64,000 nucleotides of DNA from Treponema sp. (GTDB lineage Bacteria; Spirochaetota; Spirochaetia; Treponematales; Treponemataceae): positions 1-64,000 of the forward strand of contig JAGBGX010000017.1 in NCBI GenBank assembly GCA_017935745.1, in the 5' to 3' direction. Below, piece after piece: positions 1-8,880 of the stretch; the first letter of the stretch is position 1, and the number at the start of each line of letters is the position of its first letter. Both the position numbers and the translations under genes were made by a program. Under the pieces are notes generated by a model, which saw only the letters and a list, made by a program, of their open reading frames with translations, made no database searches and had not been told where the DNA came from.

Positions 1-92
1 CGGCAAACTCGGTAAGCAACCGCAGGTTGCGACCCCATGCAGTCGTCCGGCTCCGGCGTGAGCAGGTTCTCACGCAATGAATACTTGAGCAT
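1..92 (-). CDS. HU-like (HU-HIG type) DNA-binding protein, N-terminal fragment
   Basis: The reading frame starts at ATG 92-90 behind a strong Shine-Dalgarno (AGGAGGGAG) and runs off the left edge. Only about 30 residues are visible. They begin MLKYSLRENLLTPEPDDCM, which resembles the N-terminus of the short HU-like family annotated 'HU-HIG' in Bacteroidetes and treponemes. These proteins are thought to bind DNA as part of an IHF-like fold. The residues after DDCMG fit the family less well, so a local frameshift cannot be excluded. The assignment rests on a short motif remembered from the family and is moderate at best. Confidence 0.45.
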   Translation of the reverse strand, partial: MLKYSLRENLLTPEPDDCMGSQPAVAYRVC

Positions 93-234
93 AGGCTCCC
101 TCCTGAAATTGAGTTGAAAATAATCCCCGCACTGCGGAGACTGTTGAAACATGAGAAAGAAAAAAAGTAAAATAGAAAAAGGAAGCTCCGTTGCCAAAAG
201 CGCAGCAAAAGCGTGCTGGGAAAGATAGGGAGTT

Positions 235-287
235 TAAGAGGGGAAGAAAACCCCGCCTCGCAAGTAGAGGGTTTTCTTCCCCTCTTA
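235..287. repeat. 19-bp perfect inverted repeat
   Basis: Arms at 235-253 and 269-287 are perfect reverse complements (TAAGAGGGGAAGAAAACCC), with a 15-nt loop. It could form a long hairpin in RNA or a cruciform. It is followed at once by two more hairpins, so the stretch may be a terminator cluster for the leftward HU-like region or the remnant of a mobile element. No transposase is nearby. Confidence 0.7.
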
Positions 288-613
288 GAAAAGTTCGCTC
301 CGCTTCCAAGCGGAGAAAAAAAGGACGCACTCCGCGGGCTTTTGTCCGCATTGTGCGTCCTTCTGTATGTGAGATGTGCTGCTCTACATTTTGTTACACA
401 AAGCACCCCCCCCCGCTACATGTTTTTTACCTGCGGAGAGGCTGTGCACATCTGAAGCTGTCCAGCATACACTGCTACAATTCATGCTATGCAGTATAGC
501 ACAGCACACCCAACTACGCAAGAAGCATTTATCCTGCGCCTATGCCTCATCAATTTCATATTGACGAGGAGTTTTTTTTCTTGTATATTTCTATCAGTAA
601 TCGGGACAGCTGA

Positions 614-656
614 AACGGGCTGGCGCAGGATACTTCCTGCCCCGGTTCTTTTTTTT
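614..656 (+). terminator. Terminator-like hairpin directly upstream of the DUF3800 gene
   Basis: An imperfect stem pairs AACGGG (614-619) with CCCGGTT (641-647) and GCAGGA (625-630) with TCCTGC (635-640). A T-rich run follows to base 656, directly against the ATG at 657. It could be a terminator for upstream transcription or an attenuator of the following gene. The ATG has no Shine-Dalgarno, since the T-run takes its place. Confidence 0.55.
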
Positions 657-1481
657 ATGCACATATTATACGTAGATGAATCAGGCGATGATGGTTTTTC
701 TCCAACAAATGAATACAACTCCAACACGCAATCAAAGGTATTTCTCCGCACAGGAATCGCTCTGCATGACCATCAGTGGCGGAAAATAAATAGAACCATA
801 ACGGAACTACGTTACAACTACAGAATTCCGCCGCAAATTGAAATTCATGCTACTGAAATATGGCGCGGAGAAAAAAGAATCTACAAGAACAAGCAGAAAG
901 TTCTCATTCCAAACTGGTACGGCTCTACATTTCCAGACAAAACAGACAGACAGAATATTCTGAGAGCTGTCTGCCGACTAATCGCAAGTTTGCCAGAAAT
1001 TTCAATTATGTGCGCCATCGTTGATAAAACAAAAGTTGTTCAGCCGATTATTTCATCAAAGCTGCTTCCAAAAAACATTACCTGGGAACTGCTCATAGAA
1101 CGCTACAATCTATATCTAAAAAAGCAGCCAGACAAATCGGGCATCATTATTTCTGACGCAGTGCAAGATTCCATTGAAAAAAAGCAACGGGATTTTGCAC
1201 GCGAAATCTACTGCACTTCACCTCACGTTCAGGACTGTCATTTTATAGAATCCATTCTGTTTGAACCGTCAGATTCCTCAAATATGCTTCAGCTGGCAGA
1301 TGTTGCATCGTATGCTATTTTCAAAAAGTTCAACACAGGAAGCTCGGAATTATATGATATAATACAGCCGCGCATACTGAAAAACGATGCAGGGAGCATA
1401 GACGGCGCAGGATTGAAAATTTGGCCGCCGGAAGACCCGTGCGGAAAACCTGCGCACCCCGATGCAACGGCCGGAGCATGA
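657..1481 (+). CDS. DUF3800 domain protein
   Basis: A 274-residue protein starting MHILYVDESGDDGF, the usual N-terminus of DUF3800, a family with a predicted RNase H-like fold often found near mobile and defence genes. Acidic positions typical of the family are visible: D and E in YVDESG near residue 6, the HATEIW segment, ISDAVQD and the C-terminal LQLADVASYA helix. Biochemical function of the family is not settled. The frame stays open upstream to 489, but those 56 residues cross the terminator-like hairpin and look random, so 657 is preferred even though it lacks a Shine-Dalgarno. The gene stands alone, facing the clpB end, so it may be an accessory gene. Confidence 0.75.
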   Translation: MHILYVDESGDDGFSPTNEYNSNTQSKVFLRTGIALHDHQWRKINRTITELRYNYRIPPQIEIHATEIWRGEKRIYKNKQKVLIPNWYGSTFPDKTDRQNILRAVCRLIASLPEISIMCAIVDKTKVVQPIISSKLLPKNITWELLIERYNLYLKKQPDKSGIIISDAVQDSIEKKQRDFAREIYCTSPHVQDCHFIESILFEPSDSSNMLQLADVASYAIFKKFNTGSSELYDIIQPRILKNDAGSIDGAGLKIWPPEDPCGKPAHPDATAGA

Positions 1482-1524
1482 AGCATTCCGCACGAATCAG
1501 AAACCCCGCACACTGAAACATTCC

Positions 1525-4122
1525 TTACGCTGTTTCAAACACCAGCGCGTCCCCGTCAGCGGAAACCGCAATGCGGCTGCCTTCCGCAAAGCGGCCCGCA
1601 AGGATTTCCCGTGAAAGCGGATTTTCCACGTATGTCTGCACAGCCCGCTTTACCGGCCGCGCGCCGAACGCCGGATCATAGCCCTTTTCAGCAAGGAACG
1701 CAAGCGCGCTGCTGTCAAAGGAAACCGCAATGCGGCGCTCCTCAAGGCGTCTTGAAACACGCTCAAGCTGCAGCTGCACAATCCGCTCGATATGCTCCTT
1801 TCCAAGCCGGTTGAACATCACGGTCTCGTCAATGCGGTTCAGGAATTCCGGGCGGAACGTCTGCTTCAGGAGCGCGTCAATCTTCTGCCGAAGCCCTGCG
1901 TCCTCAGTGCTTTCAGACTCAAGAATCAAGTCGGAGCCGAGGTTGCTCGTCATGATGATGATTGTGTTCTTAAAGTCCACAGATCTGCCCTGCCCGTCTG
2001 TAAGGCGGCCGTCATCAAGAACCTGCAAAAGCACATTGAACACGTCAGGGTGCGCCTTTTCCACTTCATCAAGCAGAATCACGCTGTACGGGCGGCGGCG
2101 AACGGCTTCGGTGAGCTGTCCGCCCTCATCATAGCCAACATATCCCGGCGGCGCTCCAATCAGGCGGCTCACGCTGAACTTTTCCATGTACTCGCTCATG
2201 TCAATTCTGGTGAGCGACTTTTCATCATTGAACAGGAAGTCAGCGAGCGTCTTTGCAAGCTCTGTCTTGCCCACTCCAGTCGGCCCTATGAACAGGAAGC
2301 TTCCAAGCGGACGGTTCGGATCGCTTAAGCCAGCACGGTTGCGGCGGATAGCGTCTGAAACAGCGGCAACAGCACTGTCCTGCCCCACAACACGCCGGTG
2401 CAACACATCCTCAAGCTGAAGGTACTTCTGCTTTTCGCCGCTCATCATCTTGCTTACTGGAATTCCCGTCCATGAGCTTACAACACGCGCAATGTCCTCT
2501 TCTGTCACTTCCTTGCGCAGGAGGCTCGCACGCTCGCGGCTCACCGGGTTTTCTTCGTCAGCGGCAGCCTTTTTCTGCTCCGCTTCAATCTGCTTTTCAA
2601 GCGCCGGAATGACAGAATACTTGAGCTCGGCGGCCTTTTCAAGGTTTCCTTCGCGCGTGAACTTTTCCTCGTCAAACCGCGCCTTTTCAAGCTCTTCCTT
2701 CGCCTTGCGGCTGCCTTCAATGATGCTCTTTTCATTCTGCCACTGAAGCTTCATCGAGTCGCGCTCAGAGGAAAGCTCCGCAAGCTCCTTTTCAAGTTTT
2801 TCAAGCCGCTCCTTGCTTGCGCTGTCCGTTTCCTTGGAAAGGGACTGACGCTCTATCTGAAGCTGAAGGATTCTGCGCTCAAGCTTGTCAAGCTCAACCG
2901 GCTGGCTTTCAATTTCCATCTTGAGGCGGCTGGCGGCCTCGTCAACAAGGTCAATCGCCTTGTCCGGCAGGAAGCGGCTCGTAATGTAGCGGTCGCTGAG
3001 CGTTGCCGCGCTCACCAGAGCCTCATCATTGATTTTTACGCCGTGATGAATCTCATACTTTTCACGCAGACCGCGCAAGATTGCGATTGTATCCTGCACT
3101 GTCGGCTCGGCGCAGAGCACCTGCTGAAACCTGCGCTCAAGGGCTGCATCCTTTTCAATGTACTTGCGGTACTCGTCCAGCGTTGTAGCGCCGATGACAT
3201 GGAGGTCTCCACGTGCAAGGGCGGGCTTTAAAAGATTTCCGGCGTCCATGCTTCCTTCCGCCGCGCCTGCGCCCACAATCGTGTGAAGCTCATCGATAAA
3301 GAGGATTATCTGCCCGTCAGACTTGGAGACTTCCGTAATGACGCTCTTGAGCCGCTCTTCAAATTCACCGCGGAATTTCGCCCCGGCGACAAGGCTTCCC
3401 ATGTCAAGCGAAAGGAGCCGCTTGTCCCTAAGGCTTTCAGGAACATCGCCGGATGCAATGCGCCGCGCAAGCCCTTCAACAATGGCAGTCTTTCCAACTC
3501 CCGGCTCGCCGATAAGAACCGGGTTGTTCTTTGTGCGGCGGCTTATCACCTGCATCACCCGGCGGATTTCCTCGTCGCGCCCGATGACAGGATCAATCTT
3601 GTCCAGACGGGCGCGGGCTGTCAGGTCTATGCAGTACTTTTCAAGCGAGCGCATCTTGCTCTCAGGATCCTGGCTGTCAATGCTCTGGTTTCCGCGCACG
3701 CTCTTCAGGGCCTCAAGGACAGTTTTTCTGTCACAGCCTGATTTCTTGAGCAGCTCGCCCGTCTTGTCATCAGCCTGAATCATCGCAAGAAAAACGTGCT
3801 CCGTGGAAAGGAACTTGTCCTTTAAAAGCGACATTTCCTTTTCAGCCTTTGCAAGAACTTTCTGGGCGGAAGAAGACAGCGTCAGCTGCGCCTGACCGCG
3901 GACAACGGGATACGAGTCCAAAAGCATCTCAAGGCCGTTCAGCAGTGACTGCGGCTGAATGCCGATCCGTTCCACAAGCGGCGGAATGATTCCGTCCTCC
4001 TGATTCAGCATCGCATACAGAAGATGCTCATTTCCGATTTCACTGTGATCTTTTTGCTGTGCAAGGCTGCTTGCGCTCTGAAGCGCTTCCTGCATCTTTA
4101 CAGTCATCTGTTCGTAATTCAT
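1525..4122 (-). CDS. clpB: ATP-dependent chaperone ClpB
   Basis: An 865-residue Hsp100 disaggregase. In order it has the double Clp_N domain (about 1-145), the first AAA+ module with Walker [10 protein letters not shown] and the FIDELH Walker B, a long charged coiled-coil middle domain (about 400-530), and the second AAA+ module with [12 protein letters not shown] and a conserved C-terminal domain. With DnaK/DnaJ, ClpB threads aggregated proteins through its hexameric pore in the cytoplasm. The middle domain and length separate it from ClpA/ClpC. The start at 4122 ([14 protein letters not shown]) follows AGAGGGA; the 40 extra upstream residues would lie in a repeat element. No CIRCE operator was seen, so heat-shock control is not evident from this region. 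Confidence 0.97.
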   Translation of the reverse strand: MNYEQMTVKMQEALQSASSLAQQKDHSEIGNEHLLYAMLNQEDGIIPPLVERIGIQPQSLLNGLEMLLDSYPVVRGQAQLTLSSSAQKVLAKAEKEMSLLKDKFLSTEHVFLAMIQADDKTGELLKKSGCDRKTVLEALKSVRGNQSIDSQDPESKMRSLEKYCIDLTARARLDKIDPVIGRDEEIRRVMQVISRRTKNNPVLIGEPGVGKTAIVEGLARRIASGDVPESLRDKRLLSLDMGSLVAGAKFRGEFEERLKSVITEVSKSDGQIILFIDELHTIVGAGAAEGSMDAGNLLKPALARGDLHVIGATTLDEYRKYIEKDAALERRFQQVLCAEPTVQDTIAILRGLREKYEIHHGVKINDEALVSAATLSDRYITSRFLPDKAIDLVDEAASRLKMEIESQPVELDKLERRILQLQIERQSLSKETDSASKERLEKLEKELAELSSERDSMKLQWQNEKSIIEGSRKAKEELEKARFDEEKFTREGNLEKAAELKYSVIPALEKQIEAEQKKAAADEENPVSRERASLLRKEVTEEDIARVVSSWTGIPVSKMMSGEKQKYLQLEDVLHRRVVGQDSAVAAVSDAIRRNRAGLSDPNRPLGSFLFIGPTGVGKTELAKTLADFLFNDEKSLTRIDMSEYMEKFSVSRLIGAPPGYVGYDEGGQLTEAVRRRPYSVILLDEVEKAHPDVFNVLLQVLDDGRLTDGQGRSVDFKNTIIIMTSNLGSDLILESESTEDAGLRQKIDALLKQTFRPEFLNRIDETVMFNRLGKEHIERIVQLQLERVSRRLEERRIAVSFDSSALAFLAEKGYDPAFGARPVKRAVQTYVENPLSREILAGRFAEGSRIAVSADGDALVFETA

Positions 4123-4174
4123 ACCAGATTCCCTCTTTAGAAAAAAGATACGAATTTTTTGCTGAAAATGCAAT

Positions 4175-4325
4175 GTTAAAAACAGCCGCACAGACGGCGC
4201 GGCTGTTTTTAACTTACAGTTTGCACTGCAAACTGTTCTCATTTACGTGTGCGCTCTCGCGCACGAATTCAACAGCTCCAAAATCTGAAGATTTTCTCAC
4301 TGTTGCATTTTGAGGAATGTTTAAA
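4175..4325 (-). repeat. Structured intergenic repeat, copy R1
   Basis: Read on the minus strand, this copy has the modules seen in the other copies: the block TTTAAACATTCCTCA (4311-4325); an outer stem CAACAG/CTGTTG (4300-4305 and 4270-4275) around a stem AAAATC-TTCA-GATTTT (4280-4295); a GTGCGC-GAGA-GCGCAC hairpin (4249-4264); an ACAGTTTGC/GCAAACTGT hairpin (4216-4236); and a 15-bp hairpin (4175-4189 with 4199-4213). It fills most of the gap between clpB and the gene before it. Confidence 0.75.
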
Positions 4326-4348
4326 AACAGCCGCACAGTTGGCGCGGA

Positions 4349-5530
4349 TTATTTTTCGGCAGTCTCCAGATTTCCGTACTCGCAGACGCACTTTGCAATA
4401 TCGGCCTGCTCTATAAGCTCAAGCGATTTTTTCATCTTCCTGTAAATCTTGATCCGGCCTGTTCCGTTTCCGCCGGCAAGCACACGCATGACTTTTCTTC
4501 CGCCGCAGGGGCTTTCAAAGTCCCTCAGGAACATATCCTTTGTGCTGCAAAAAATATCAATGTCAACAACATGCCGCCTGTCATGAACGCTCACCGACCA
4601 GTGCAGCTTCAGCCCTTCGTCCTCCGCTCCGGCCGTTTCCTGGCAGTCATAGCTTACACTGAATTTTTTCAGCCTGTCCGCGTGGAACTCTATGTTTTTT
4701 CCTTCTATTGAAATCAGAACGGAAAGCTTATCCCGGTACTCGCCCTGGGCAGCAAACGCGCTGCGCTCAAGCAGCTTCCCGGAAATCGCGCTTGTAATGT
4801 TTGAAGAGCTTAAGTGGAAGTACGGGGAAGAAAAATCACGCCCCCAGTTCTTGTCATAGTAGCCGAATGAATTCTTGGGGCTGACAAGGAATTCCTCGCC
4901 GTTAAAGACAACCGAGCCGGCAAAGTCAGCCTTTCCGCCAAGGCATGCCCAGTGCGTATCCTTTCCATGATAGTCAGGTGAAAATGAAACCGGCCGTGAA
5001 AAGCGCAGCTTCCATGACAGCGAGCCTGTGCCCCCGAGAAACTCAGGATGCTCGGTCAGATCAGCCTTTGTCACTTTTACAGAGCCTGCGGTGTAGTTTT
5101 CCGTAAGAATGCAGCCGCCGTCGTTTTTCGGGCTGACGGAAATGATATGCTCCTTGTCCTTTGCAAGAAGCGCTTCAGCGGGATAGTACGAATTCATGTG
5201 GACTCCGCCGCGGGCAAGCACACCTGCGCGCACCATCAGGAAGGAAGGCGTGACAAAAACCTGGGACTCAAGGCTCCGCGCAGAATCTGTTCCCGCCAGA
5301 ACATACTGGAAATCTTCAGCTGACTTATTGAAGCGGTTCTTAAAGCCGAGGACACATTCGTCAGGAGACAGAGCCGGATTCACCGTATAGAATTCAATAA
5401 AAAATGTTTTTTCTTCCCCTGAAACACGGCTAGCTCCGTTCACGACAAATCTCCAGCGGTCAAAACCGCTCTTCCTGAGAGAGCCTTTCAGCCTGAGCCT
5501 TTCATTGCGGCGAATTTTACTAGCTGCCAT
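4349..5530 (-). CDS. Tocopherol-cyclase-like beta-barrel protein
   Basis: A 393-residue protein without a signal peptide. The central segment, HWACLGGKADF followed by GYYDKNWGRDF and a hydroxyl-rich stretch, resembles the conserved core of the tocopherol cyclase-like family (lipocalin-type barrels with a KNWG or DWGR signature). Plants and cyanobacteria use the enzyme to close the chroman ring of vitamin E. Bacterial relatives outside phototrophs have no known substrate, and vitamin E synthesis in a treponeme is not expected, so only the fold is inferred. The start at 5530 is preceded by a weak GGTGGA. It is followed by repeat R1 and then clpB on the same strand. Confidence 0.4.
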   Translation of the reverse strand: MAASKIRRNERLRLKGSLRKSGFDRWRFVVNGASRVSGEEKTFFIEFYTVNPALSPDECVLGFKNRFNKSAEDFQYVLAGTDSARSLESQVFVTPSFLMVRAGVLARGGVHMNSYYPAEALLAKDKEHIISVSPKNDGGCILTENYTAGSVKVTKADLTEHPEFLGGTGSLSWKLRFSRPVSFSPDYHGKDTHWACLGGKADFAGSVVFNGEEFLVSPKNSFGYYDKNWGRDFSSPYFHLSSSNITSAISGKLLERSAFAAQGEYRDKLSVLISIEGKNIEFHADRLKKFSVSYDCQETAGAEDEGLKLHWSVSVHDRRHVVDIDIFCSTKDMFLRDFESPCGGRKVMRVLAGGNGTGRIKIYRKMKKSLELIEQADIAKCVCEYGNLETAEK

Positions 5531-5618
5531 TCTTTTCCACCAAAAATAAAATACTGCATTCCTTAAAATAAAACGGAAAGATACAGCAATACAGTTTTAT
5601 TTTCGGAAGAAAAAGCGT

Positions 5619-5840
5619 TTATTTAAACATTTTATTCAGCGAATTCTTGAAATCACTGTTATCCATCGGGAAATGCTCGTCCAGGAATTCAAAGCAGCTT
5701 TGCGCTCCCCGCTGGACGTGTTCATACCAGATGGAATAAAGCTCGGGCTCGAAGCTGTCGCCGGGAAACGGCGCTCCCTGAACATCGGAAACCAGCTGTC
5801 TCGCCAACCGCGCCAGTTCTTCAGCAGTTCCTTTTTCCAT
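5619..5840 (-). CDS. Small conserved-looking hypothetical protein
   Basis: A 73-residue soluble acidic protein (begins MEKGTAEELARLARQL) with predicted helices and no membrane segment, cysteine motif or recognised domain. A GGAGAAA ribosome-binding site lies about 5 bases before the ATG, and the gene sits in a short gap between the M16C peptidase gene and the tocopherol-cyclase-like gene on the same strand, consistent with a real small gene. Function is unknown. Confidence 0.6.
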   Translation of the reverse strand: MEKGTAEELARLARQLVSDVQGAPFPGDSFEPELYSIWYEHVQRGAQSCFEFLDEHFPMDNSDFKNSLNKMFK

Positions 5841-5874
5841 ATCGTTTCTCCATACCGCGCACTCTCCGCAAATA

Positions 5875-8800
5875 TTATAGCGGAATTGTCACTATTTTTC
5901 CACTGAATTCGGCATTTTTTTGAGAAATCATGCTTTTTTCGCAGATAACAACGCTTGTCCCGGCAAAGCGCGCTGTTCCGTAGCGGCGGGCAGCCTTTTC
6001 AATGTCCTTCCCGGTGATTTTCAGAAGGCTTTGAATCCTGAGCCGGTCCTGTTCCGCACTGCCGCCGTAAAGCCGCCTCATCAGCCCGGTTCCGCCCTTG
6101 AGCGCAGGCGTGTACGGCTCTATTTCATCTGAATAGACACCCGCGACCGGCTTTTCAATTTCATCATCTGAAAACGTTCTTTCTTTTGCCGACTGAAGGA
6201 ATGAGTGAAAATATGCAAGCGAATCAAAAGGATGGGGATCGCGGTATGTTGCAAAGCATGTCGCCGAGCAGGAGCTTTTGACAGAAAGAAAAGCGCCGTA
6301 TGCGCCGCCTTCTGTGCGGATCCGGCTCCAAAGATCAGACGACTCAGCCAGATGCGCAAAAACGGTGTCCGCCATGATATCCCTGGTTCTGCGCCCCGAG
6401 CTTTCAACCGCGGCCGCAGCAAAGCCGACCGTCCCGGGAACAGCAAACACTTCGCTGACAGGAACCGGGGAGCGCCTGTTCCTGCGGGAGGAAGAGCCAA
6501 GCTCTGTCTGGCGGAAAAATGCCGCGTCTGACGATGAGCGCTTTTCGGCGGGAAACGAAAGTCCGAGCCTGCGCGAAAGAACGGCAAACTGCCTGCGGGA
6601 TTCCTTTATTCCCTCTGCATCAGAAGTCACATGAAGCACCGCGCCGCTTGAAACAATTTTTTTATAGAGCGAGCTGAGCTTTCTTGCAATATCGGCCGTC
6701 TTCATCTTTTTGATTTCGTGCGCAGCAAAAACAGCAGTAAGTCCGTCCTTGATTTCCTGGACGGCGCATGCTCTATTTAAAAGGCGGCATGAGCGCAGCA
6801 TGGCGTAATAATGGCCGCTTGGAACAACGCTCGCGGACAGGCCTGAGCACAGGGAATTCACAAGAGTACGCAGACGCTTTGTGTCGCTGAAATCAATAGA
6901 AGAAAGAACATCGCCTGCAAAGCCGAATGCTTCCGCGGATTTTTCTTCAAGAAATTTAAAGTGAACGGAAAGCCATTCCCGCCCCATTATCAGCGGATCT
7001 TTTTCAGCTGCGCTCCGTGCGCTTTCAGGAACAGCTGCGCTCCTGATGACTGCCCCGAAGTCTCCCATAAGGCAGTCGGAAACTGAAAGCGTTTTTTCCC
7101 ATGAAAGCGTTTTTGTGCCGATGCCGGGAATGCAGCACGCAAGCAGCGGCAGAAACTTGTAGTCGCACGGCCGCAGCGTGTCAACTGGAAACAGGACAGA
7201 CGCATAGACAATCCCGTTCGTGCATTCTTCGTTTATATACAGCGGAACTGATCCTGCCTTTGATTTTCTTGTGACAATCCGCTCGCCGAAACTGTTCATC
7301 CCGGCGCGGCTCATGACAGGCAGCCGAAGCTCTTCATCGGCAGATTCCTGAAATGACTTCATTTTTTCAAGCTGAACCGCCGCTGTTCTGGCTCCCGTCC
7401 GTGCAAGCAGCCGCTGTGCAAGGCGCGATTCTTTTTCCGCACGGAGACGGCTCCATTCGGCGGAAGGAGACACAGTGACAAGCGAAACATTTTTGTTCTG
7501 CACAAAGTACGTTTCAATAAGGCGGCGCAGATAGCTTGAGCCGGCTCTGATTTTTCTGCTGATTTCTTCAAATGCTTCAATATAAGAGAGCGTTTCCTTT
7601 GGATGCGCGCCGTATGTCCATGCGCGCAATGCGCGGCTCAAAAGCACAAGCGAATACGGGCCGCGGGACGGAGAGCGCTTCACTTCCCTGATTGAAAATG
7701 CAAAGCTCATAAAGCTCCGCTCAATGTCTTCCTCAGGAATTCCGTTTTCCAAAAGCTCCTTCAGAATGTCATTTACAGCGGACTGAAAGCCTGAAGCCTG
7801 GGACAAAGGGATGCCGTGCAGCGCGACCGCGGCAGAAAAAAAGCGCGAATGGATGCTGCATCCTGTCTGAGGCGCGCTGTCGCATCCGGGAAATTTCCTG
7901 AGCAGGCGCTTTATGACGGGAGAGGAATCATTTCCGAAAAGAAGCTCAGACAAAAAGCTGATTTCCATCGGACGCAGGAACAGGTCTTCCTTTTCCGCCG
8001 GATTTCCAATTCTCCACACGAGCGCAGCGGTGCTCTTCTGCCCTTCCGCCGGGCCGCATGCAGAAATTCTCCGCTTCATCGCACCAGCGCGGCCTGAGCT
8101 TCCGCAGTCCGCGTCCAAAAGGGAGCATTTTGTTCCGAAGGAAGAAACCTGTGAGACAACATGCTCATCAAGGAAATCAAGCTGCTCCTCAGTCGGAATA
8201 TTGCCGTACAAAAAGACAAGGCAGTTTGCAGTGCAGTAATATTTTTTATGGAACGATACAAATGCTTCGTAGGAAAGATGCGGAATCTCCAGCGGATCCC
8301 CGCCTGAGTCATGCTCATAGCACGTGCCGGCAGCAGCCGCATTCATAACAGCATCAGTTGCAGCTGAATTGAATGAAGAGTAATTTCCCTTCATTTCATT
8401 AAAGACAACTCCCTGAATGCACGGCCGTCCGTCCGCATCCGTTTCAAGCCGCCATCCTTCCTGCATAAAAATCTCAGGACGCAGGAGCGGAAAAAACACA
8501 GCATCCGCATACACAGACATCAGCGTAAAGTAATCAGCCTTGACAAGCGAGCTCGCAGGGTATACGGTTCTGTCCTTCGCTGTGTAGGCATTCAGGTATG
8601 TGCTGATGCTCTGGTTTCTCAGCTGAAGGAACGGATCCTTCGCCGGAAAATTCCGGGAGCCGCACAAAACGCTGTGCTCCAGAATATGCGCGGCGCCTGT
8701 GCTGTCTGAAGGCGGCGTTCTGAAGCAAAACGCAAACAAGTTCTCTTCATCGCTGTTCAGAAGATGAAGCACTTCCAGCCCTGACTTTTTATGGCGGAGA

Positions 8801-8880
8801 TACACAGCCTGCGAATCATTGTACTGAACAGGAAAAACATCAAGGACTTCAAATCCCCTGTAGGACTCATTTTTTTTCAT
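5875..8880 (-). CDS. M16C family zinc metallopeptidase (presequence protease / falcilysin type)
   Basis: A 1001-residue protein with the inverted zinc motif HILEH at 65-69 and the distal zinc-ligand glutamate in VVFNEMKG (E162), in the order expected for M16C enzymes, which are single chains with two active and inactive halves. A basic/aromatic pair in the C-terminal half (FATYRDPH region) fits the substrate-binding Arg/Tyr found there in the family. These enzymes degrade oligopeptides of up to some 65 residues. No signal peptide is visible, so a cytoplasmic peptide-clearing role is likely. The ATG at 8880 overlaps the fliG stop as ATGA and has GGAAGAGG upstream; a longer start at 8934 would lie inside fliG. 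Confidence 0.9.
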   Translation of the reverse strand: MKKNESYRGFEVLDVFPVQYNDSQAVYLRHKKSGLEVLHLLNSDEENLFAFCFRTPPSDSTGAAHILEHSVLCGSRNFPAKDPFLQLRNQSISTYLNAYTAKDRTVYPASSLVKADYFTLMSVYADAVFFPLLRPEIFMQEGWRLETDADGRPCIQGVVFNEMKGNYSSFNSAATDAVMNAAAAGTCYEHDSGGDPLEIPHLSYEAFVSFHKKYYCTANCLVFLYGNIPTEEQLDFLDEHVVSQVSSFGTKCSLLDADCGSSGRAGAMKRRISACGPAEGQKSTAALVWRIGNPAEKEDLFLRPMEISFLSELLFGNDSSPVIKRLLRKFPGCDSAPQTGCSIHSRFFSAAVALHGIPLSQASGFQSAVNDILKELLENGIPEEDIERSFMSFAFSIREVKRSPSRGPYSLVLLSRALRAWTYGAHPKETLSYIEAFEEISRKIRAGSSYLRRLIETYFVQNKNVSLVTVSPSAEWSRLRAEKESRLAQRLLARTGARTAAVQLEKMKSFQESADEELRLPVMSRAGMNSFGERIVTRKSKAGSVPLYINEECTNGIVYASVLFPVDTLRPCDYKFLPLLACCIPGIGTKTLSWEKTLSVSDCLMGDFGAVIRSAAVPESARSAAEKDPLIMGREWLSVHFKFLEEKSAEAFGFAGDVLSSIDFSDTKRLRTLVNSLCSGLSASVVPSGHYYAMLRSCRLLNRACAVQEIKDGLTAVFAAHEIKKMKTADIARKLSSLYKKIVSSGAVLHVTSDAEGIKESRRQFAVLSRRLGLSFPAEKRSSSDAAFFRQTELGSSSRRNRRSPVPVSEVFAVPGTVGFAAAAVESSGRRTRDIMADTVFAHLAESSDLWSRIRTEGGAYGAFLSVKSSCSATCFATYRDPHPFDSLAYFHSFLQSAKERTFSDDEIEKPVAGVYSDEIEPYTPALKGGTGLMRRLYGGSAEQDRLRIQSLLKITGKDIEKAARRYGTARFAGTSVVICEKSMISQKNAEFSGKIVTIPL

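Larger units (their letters stand above)
93..656. other. Intergenic region of 564 bp with several strong hairpins
   Basis: No convincing gene is seen here; short open frames on both strands lack family resemblance and cross the hairpins. The region holds a 19-bp perfect inverted repeat (235-287), a small hairpin at 298-315, a larger one with arms GGACGCAC (323-330) and GTGCGTCC (353-360), a run of nine C (406-414), and a terminator-like hairpin at 614-656 next to the DUF3800 start. Confidence 0.6.

Noticed and set aside
191..499. Open frame of about 100 codons on the plus strand
   Set aside because: It crosses a perfect 19-bp inverted repeat, is Arg/Lys-rich without any family pattern and has no ribosome-binding site; better explained as noncoding.
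4123..4348. CIRCE operator or sigma-32 promoter upstream of clpB
   Set aside because: No TTAGCACTC-N9-GAGTGCTAA or clear heat-shock boxes; palindromes there belong to repeat R1.
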